DNA of 64,000 nucleotides, taken from the NCBI GenBank assembly GCA_032622095.1, contig CP136064.1, positions 109,976,004 to 110,040,003 on the forward strand, given 5' to 3'. Shown piece after piece: positions 61,914-64,000 of the stretch. Source of the stretch: Siphonodentalium dalli (taxonomy: Eukaryota > Mollusca > Scaphopoda > Gadilida > Siphonodentaliidae). Each line of letters starts with the position of its first letter. Position 1 is the first letter of the stretch. The position numbers and the translations under genes were made by a program. The notes beneath the pieces are model-generated. The model did not search any database, was not told the origin of the DNA, and saw only the letters and a list, made by a program, of their open reading frames with translations.

Positions 61914-63339
61914 CTGAGGACAACACAAATATCAGTTAAACCTTTGGATATTATTTCAGTGGGCCTGGTTAACTTAGTCTTAGTGTTATTTAAGCGCCAA
62001 TCAGATCTGCTCTAGAACGGCATAAATAGAGCCACCACAACCCCTCAGGCCATGGGATCTATCTGACGACATGGCAACTTTTGAATGGCTATATTTCTGT
62101 TCAAGTGATGTGAAATACTCAGCTGGGGCGCACAGTGAATAAACTTGCTCAAAACAGTTATTTTAATTTATTTTGTATCAAAATTCACAGCACACAACGT
62201 CATTCTACCATCTAAATCAAATATAGTGACGCTCATCAGCGAAATCATTCTTGTTTGTTTATCGGTGGTTTGTTGGGGACAAACAGCAGACTGTTTGTTA
62301 ACATTTTTGCGTAGTTCAGATGTTGTGTTTTAGGAAATGGTGAATCAATTGTTGTTGAATTTTTTGACAATAATAGTTTAATGGGTGTAGTGGCTAAGTC
62401 GTACAATATCAGTTTGAAGAAGTAAAATAAGTACATTATATGTCTTTAAATGCCATCTACATATATTATTGGGAAAGTGTTACTTCCAAAGCTGCCATGT
62501 CATTATATGCTCCGATGATATCCCAAACCAAAGCATTCTCAGTACTACTATAAGTACATGTATATGTATCTGACCTGGTTGGCACTGAAAGCGCTAATAC
62601 CAATAGTGATGTACTACCGTACCGGTGCATGTATCTAAAGTTTGAACGTGTACAAATCTGATCAGCGAGGACAAAACATTTTTATTCTGTGATGTGGAAT
62701 GATAAGAGTAATGACTCTGTAGCACTTGGGCTTTAGAGAAGCCAATTAAAATTTATTACTACAGGTTAAGTAGGACCCGTTTAACAAAAATTGAAGAGAT
62801 ATTTCCATATTCACAACAGAACACATGAAAAACATGATAGTCTATACACGATTCATGACATGCTATATAATGGCATATACATGAACGGGTAAATTATGCC
62901 TACCTTTTCAATACAAAACCTGAAATCTAAAGAACCTTATACATGTACATCTAACAACCATTATCATACTTACACAAGTTACACTGTAACCAGGTAGTGA
63001 TTTTGTGCTTGGCTATTCATTTCAACTTATTGTGAACAAGGCAGACAAAAAATAAGGACAGTTCAAGATGTCACAATTGACAATTATTCTATATTTTTGC
63101 AAATCCTGGTATTCTAGTATGGTGGGCTAGTATCACCAGATTCACTGTCTGGGAATCTAAAACAAATGTAGATGAGAGACCAGAATAAAGTCAGTTAGTC
63201 TGAGTTAGATGACCATAAAAGATTAAACATAAAGTGTACAATCTATTTTCTGCTTTACCCCTTTGTTTACTCAATGGATGGTCTCATTCAGGGGTAAAAG
63301 TATACATTGGAAGGGTCTATTATTCATTTGGAGGAATGT
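61914..63339. other. SFSWAP intron upstream of the first visible exon
   Basis: No N-terminal SFSWAP exon, promoter or other gene was recognised. Positions 63125-63160 carry a short fragment of the foldback family (GGGCTAGTATCACCAGATTC). Confidence 0.45.
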
Positions 63340-63990
63340 TCAGCCAAATTCTAAGTTGAAAAAGGGCCGAAACTCAAGTAAAAATAATTGGATGGAACCC
63401 ATATTAAAACTTGGACTGTATTTTTAGTTAGGAAATACACATACCCGGTACCAACTTTGGTTCAGATCAAATAATCAAACTGGAGTTATCGGTTGGAAAC
63501 CAAAAATATTTAAAGGACGGTCATATTCTAAGTCGAAAATGGCCGAAACTCAAGTAAAAATAATTGGATGGAACCCATATTCGAACATGGCCTGTGTTTT
63601 TAGCTGGGAAATACAGATACCAACTTTGGGTCAGATCAAATAATCCAAACTGGAGTTATCGGTCGGAAACTCAAAATGTTTAACAGACGGTCAAATTCTA
63701 AGTCGAAAAAGGGCCGTAACTCATGTACAAATAATTGGACAAAACCCATATTCGAACACAACCTGTGGTTTTAGCTGGGAAATACAAATAACAACTTTGG
63801 TATAAATTAATCCAAACTGGAGTTATCAGTCGGAAACCAAAAATGTTAATTGATGGATGGAACGATGTACAGATAGACTGATTAAATAATACAAACTTAT
63901 TTAACGAGAGGCCGATCACGATCGGAAGATGTTAACCAATCCGTTGGCGATAGTAAATTACTATGATCGGAATCATAAATGAGAGTTTTG
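63340..63990. repeat. Satellite-type array followed by a GCCGATCACGATCGG repeat
   Basis: Three units of about 165-170 bp with 'aagtcgaaaaagggccg', 'aactcaagtaaaaataattg', 'tggaacccatattcgaac' and 'aaactggagttatcggt' lie at 63340-63850. The family also occurs at 4560-5035 and 1340-1455. At 63904 it is followed by GAGAGGCCGATCACGATCGG, a repeat also seen at 18540, 49626 and 50180. Confidence 0.7.
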
Positions 63991-64000
63991 GTGTTGAATT

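Larger units (their letters stand above)
59960..61555. repeat. Copy 2 of the sequence also present at 10884-13566
   Basis: Starts TATTTGGTCCCTTCTAATAC, ends AAATAAATTCAGC, in the same orientation as copy 1. Compared with copy 1 it lacks the 1.73-kb insertion and about 55 bp near 60300. It has an extra block at 60443-61020. It keeps a stretch at 61370-61440 that copy 1 has lost, encoding a C2H2 finger motif on the minus strand. Confidence 0.8.

Overview
This window looks like nuclear DNA of a marine mollusc, most likely a bivalve. It is AT-rich, has GT-AG introns of up to about 21 kb, holds only one recognisable host gene, and is filled with transposons. These include satellite-like elements with 170-190 bp internal units and a 3' hairpin, the type described in bivalves as 'pearl' or Helentron-derived elements. 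The species cannot be named from the sequence. I found no bacterial features, no CRISPR array, no operon and no viral gene.

The host gene lies on the minus strand and spans almost the whole window. It is the orthologue of SFSWAP (suppressor-of-white-apricot), an SR-related regulator of alternative splicing. Ten exons are well supported and one is tentative: 61747-61913, 59296-59412, 38243-38304, 28823-29042 (SURP domain 1), 18377-18459, 16618-16660 (tentative), 9907-10170 (SURP domain 2), 6611-6755, 3322-3423, 1569-1727 and 1-220 (start of the RS region). Splice phases agree at every junction except between 16618 and 10170, where at least one exon is unseen. The N-terminal exon(s) lie beyond 64000 and the C-terminus lies before position 1.

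The rest is intron built from mobile elements, many of them nested. At 22.4-28.2 kb a LINE was hit by a Harbinger-like element, that by a pogo/Tigger element, that by a satellite-type element, and that by a hAT element; three of the four joins have exact target-site duplications. At 30.4-35.7 kb a decayed DIRS-like tyrosine-recombinase retrotransposon carries a satellite-type insertion, and its inverted terminal repeat is split by a hAT element. At 48.5-56.5 kb a hAT-like shell with an 8-bp duplication sits in a satellite-type element and holds a piggyBac-like element and an L2/CR1-type LINE. Several piggyBac elements and TTAA-flanked MITEs, a canonical Helitron, a TA-flanked MITE, long hairpins and a 1.6-kb sequence present twice in the gene complete the picture.

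Within this window the only host function is RNA splicing by the SFSWAP product. Everything else is transposon remains, and no transposon reading frame appears intact.
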